Assembly: GCF_023205015.1 (NCBI RefSeq)
Contig: NZ_CP096258.1
Location: 2,790,001 to 2,854,000, forward strand
Direction of reading: 5' to 3'
DNA from: Providencia rettgeri
Lineage (GTDB): Bacteria > Pseudomonadota > Gammaproteobacteria > Enterobacterales > Enterobacteriaceae
DNA length: 64,000 nucleotides
Both the position numbers and the translations under genes were made by a program. Below, one piece after another: positions 61,670-64,000 of this stretch; positions within the stretch are counted from its first letter, which is position 1, and each line of letters begins with the position of its first letter. A model generated the notes under the pieces. The model did no database searches, was not told the DNA's origin, and worked only from the letters and a program-made list of their open reading frames with translations.

Positions 61670-62691
61670 TAACGGCGCCCTTCAGCCATTAATTGGTCAA
61701 ACTCTCCACCCGTCGCAAAATGAACCTCCATCACTTTTGGCCAGCTCTCAAATTGTGATTCAACGGTAAAGAGCTGAGTTTCAGGAAATTTAGCCTTATT
61801 TGCATTCATCACAGCTTTGTCATTCACTCGATAATTGTACTGAGTGATGATTTCTTGAGCCTGTGGGCTATAGAGATAATTTAAGTAAGCTTTAGCAACG
61901 TCTTCAGTCCCATTTTTCTGTACATTTTTGTCGACCCAAGCGACAGGAAACTCCGCTAAGATATCTACGGGTGGCACAATAACTTCGTAGTCTGACTCAC
62001 CGTACTGAGAGCGAATATTATTCACCTCTGATTCAAAACTAATAAGGACGTCACCGAGCCCTCGCTCAATAAATGATGTCGTCGCGCCACGCCCACCGGT
62101 ATCGAATACCTCTACATTTTTCAAAAACTGTTTCATTTGCTCACGGGTTTTTGCTTTATCATCTTTATTTTCCTGATTAAAAGCGCCCCATGCCGCAAGG
62201 TAGGTATAACGGCCATTTCCTGATGTTTTTGGATTTGGGAAGATTAATTTGACATCTTCGCGGACTAAATCATCCCACGTTTTAATTCCTTTAGGGTTTC
62301 CTTTACGAACTAAAAATGCCATCGTTGAATAGTAAGGCGAGCTGTTATTTGGTAAGCGCGCTTGCCAATCTGCTGGGATCAGATTCCCTTTCTCATGCAA
62401 AATTTGCACGTCAGTGACTTGGTTGTAGGTCACGACATCTGCTTTCAAACCTTGTAAAATAGCTAAGGCCTGCTTAGATGAACCTGCGTGTGATTGCTTA
62501 ATCGTGAGTTTGTCGTCAGGGTGAGCCTCATTCCATTGCTTTTCAAATGAAGGGTTCAACGCCACAAATAATTCACGGGCAATATCATAAGAGCTATTAA
62601 GTAGTTCAGCGGCAACTAATGGCGAGCTCCCAAGTAATGATACCGTTGCTAAACTCGCTAGTGCTGTTTTTTTCAAAAATGATTTTTTCAT
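61669..62691 (-). CDS. cysP: Periplasmic thiosulfate/sulfate-binding protein CysP
   Basis: 340 residues from the ATG at 62691, with AGGTG upstream; the frame is open to 62718. A signal peptide ends near LVAA. Family marks are LLNSSYDIARELFVALNPSF at the mature N-terminus, SHAGSSKQALAILQGLKADV, and GRGATTSFIERGLGDVLISF. It binds thiosulfate and sulfate in the periplasm and delivers it to CysTWA. First gene of cysPTWA; the promoter and any CysB sites lie in 62692-62986. Confidence 0.97.
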   Translation of the reverse strand: MKKSFLKKTALASLATVSLLGSSPLVAAELLNSSYDIARELFVALNPSFEKQWNEAHPDDKLTIKQSHAGSSKQALAILQGLKADVVTYNQVTDVQILHEKGNLIPADWQARLPNNSSPYYSTMAFLVRKGNPKGIKTWDDLVREDVKLIFPNPKTSGNGRYTYLAAWGAFNQENKDDKAKTREQMKQFLKNVEVFDTGGRGATTSFIERGLGDVLISFESEVNNIRSQYGESDYEVIVPPVDILAEFPVAWVDKNVQKNGTEDVAKAYLNYLYSPQAQEIITQYNYRVNDKAVMNANKAKFPETQLFTVESQFESWPKVMEVHFATGGEFDQLMAEGRR

Positions 62692-62986
62692 TCCACACCT
62701 GTTCGTAACTAAACCCAAATGGCTAACATTAAAACCACTGTATATGTTTTGGTTATAACTGTGTAGCTATCAATCACCTTTTTATATACCAAATTGGAAT
62801 AACAAAGAAATGAACGTCATAAGCAGGAAAATTAACTGATTTTTTAATTAGTTAGTGATATGAATATTACTCAATGGAAGGGCATTCTATAAGTTAAATC
62901 ATTACTAGGAAGTCAGTCGGCATTAATGACAATGGGTTAATAATAGAATAAATACAAATCATTATGTTTAAATTGCTAGTATAAAT
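62692..62986. promoter_or_regulatory. Upstream region of cysPTWA
   Basis: About 295 bp, AT-rich, ahead of the sulfate operon. It should hold the promoter and CysB-binding sites. I cannot mark a site with confidence because CysB sites are degenerate. Confidence 0.45.
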
Positions 62987-63114
62987 AGTGACTCTAAATA
63001 ATTTGTGTTACAGCTAGGCGGCAAGGAAGATTAGCCCTAGGAGCATACAATAGTATGTGACTAGGGTAATCTTACGTAGCCAACAACGCTGTAACACAAA
63101 GAATGACGAGTAAC
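62987..63114. repeat. ERIC-like intergenic repeat
   Basis: About 128 bp with long imperfect dyad symmetry. TTTGTGTTACAGC (63002-63014) pairs with GCTGTAACACAAA (63088-63100), inner arms AGATTAGCCCTAG and CTAGGGTAATCT pair with one bulge, and the tip is CATAC-aata-GTATG. The blocks GGAGCATACAATAGTATGTG, then TAGCCAACAACGC and a GAATGACGAG end match the general pattern of enterobacterial repetitive intergenic consensus (ERIC) elements. It sits between cysP and yfeX. Confidence 0.8.
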
Positions 63115-63115
63115 T

Positions 63116-64000
63116 CTAAAGAGACGTCAATGTCTCAATCGACGGAGCATAGTAATAACTCCCCGAAACGGCTTTCGTCATACGCAGCAAATCATCGTAT
63201 TTACCGTCTTTTTCACCGAACATGCTTAATAATTGCTGTTCAATATTGTGTAACCTTGCACAATAAGCGATAAAGAATAAACCATGTTTGCCGCTTGCTG
63301 TGCCATATGGCAAGCTGTGACGCATAACTGAAAGCTCTTCGCCCTCTTCTTCTATCACCACGCGTGAGACATGAGAGGTAACATTACGTACATCTTCATC
63401 TAATTCAACGCTATCTTTTTTCGTACGGCCAATCATTTTTTCTTGTTCATGTTCCGAAAAACGATCCCATTTTCTCAAATCGTGTTCATAGCGTTGGACT
63501 AAAACATAGCTTCCGCCTTTATCTTCACCATCTTCGATTAATGTGACTTCCGCGATTTCTTCACCTTGTGGATTTTCTGTTCCATCAATAAAACCGCTTA
63601 AATCCCTATCATCTACCCAACGAAAACCATGAATTTCTTCAACCACAGAGATGGATTTACCAAATGCTTTTAAAGCTGCCTGTGCTAATGAAAAATTAAT
63701 ATCATGACGCAGTGATTGAATGTGAATAAACATATCCCGCTGAGTGGCGGGAGCAAGCCCTTTCCCCAGAGTTTGAAATGGTTTCAATTCAGGGGCACTA
63801 TTTGCCTTACCGAGCTGTTTCCAGATGTCAGAGCCAAACGCGATAACGGCACCAAGACGATCGTCTGGATATTGCGCTTGTAATTTGGTTAAAGCCTCGA
63901 CAAAGCTTTTACATCCAGACTTAACTTCATCCAGAGATCCCTCTTGCACTTGCGCTTCAATAAAAATACCAAAACGGCTATGTTCTTTCAAAATACCACT
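63116..64000 (-). CDS. yfeX: DyP-type heme peroxidase YfeX (5' end cut by window)
   Basis: At least 294 residues; the frame runs off the window end (SGIL precedes KEHSRF at the edge), and by comparison with E. coli YfeX (about 299 residues) only a few residues are missing. The GxxDG motif with catalytic Asp is GFIDGTENP (near residue 140 of the visible part), the proximal heme His is in VTSHVSRV, and the distal Arg lies in VMRHSLPYG. The C-terminus (LHNIEQQLLSMFGEKDGK) is well conserved. It is a cytoplasmic dye-decolourising-type peroxidase; a heme-iron release role has been proposed in E. coli. It ends next to the ERIC-like repeat. Confidence 0.95.
   Translation of the reverse strand, partial: SGILKEHSRFGIFIEAQVQEGSLDEVKSGCKSFVEALTKLQAQYPDDRLGAVIAFGSDIWKQLGKANSAPELKPFQTLGKGLAPATQRDMFIHIQSLRHDINFSLAQAALKAFGKSISVVEEIHGFRWVDDRDLSGFIDGTENPQGEEIAEVTLIEDGEDKGGSYVLVQRYEHDLRKWDRFSEHEQEKMIGRTKKDSVELDEDVRNVTSHVSRVVIEEEGEELSVMRHSLPYGTASGKHGLFFIAYCARLHNIEQQLLSMFGEKDGKYDDLLRMTKAVSGSYYYAPSIETLTSL

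Overview
The window is a stretch of an enterobacterial chromosome, most likely Providencia or a close relative in the Morganellaceae. The evidence is an AT-rich genome, three short Xre-type regulators that resemble Proteus MrpJ, fimbrial operons, and a core backbone that follows the E. coli order around argW and gltX-lig-cys-pts. The assignment rests on gene content read by eye; no database search was possible.

Layout. 1-1250: end of the backbone, with the lipid-transport lipoprotein gene mlaA and tRNA-Arg(CCT), a common landing site for islands. 1447-9542: a chaperone-usher fimbrial operon on the minus strand (major pilin, chaperone, minor pilin, two more chaperones, usher, two-domain adhesin) with a divergent MrpJ-like regulator. 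9600-10750: a decayed IS256-family transposase and a 54-residue secreted cysteine-containing peptide gene. 10761-25803: a minus-strand gene train that joins a second chaperone-usher system (pilin, chaperone, usher, tip protein) directly to a two-partner secretion pair (TpsB transporter and a 2801-residue TpsA adhesin). A second MrpJ-like regulator lies about 1 kb upstream of it. This mixed locus recalls the Bordetella fha-fim arrangement and is the most interesting object here.

27748-42889: a GNAT acetyltransferase; the mannitol operon mtlA-mtlD-mtlR with four CRP-like sites upstream of mtlA; an anion transporter; a cyclase-family hydrolase; a methionine-type ABC transporter (MetQ-like protein divergent from MetN- and MetI-like genes) in one operon with a carboxymuconolactone decarboxylase/AhpD-type protein and a flavoprotein; the antiporter nhaP2; and an orphan third MrpJ-like regulator.

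44041-47273: a tRNA operon (three Val, three Lys) whose 3' flank holds three 132-bp repeats made partly of tRNA-Lys 3'-end sequence, then gltX and two tRNA-Ala genes. 47501-64000: core genes ypeB, nupC, ligA, zipA, cysZ, cysK, ptsH-ptsI-crr, cysM, cysA-cysW-cysT-cysP and, cut by the window edge, a DyP-type peroxidase (yfeX). An ERIC-like repeat separates cysP from yfeX.

How the genes work together: the left third is surface adhesion and its regulators; the middle is sugar and organosulfur-type uptake and metabolism; the right third is sulfate import to cysteine (cysPTWA, cysZ, cysK, cysM), the general PTS, and housekeeping replication, division and translation genes. mtlA depends on HPr and enzyme I encoded at 54852-56977 in the same window.
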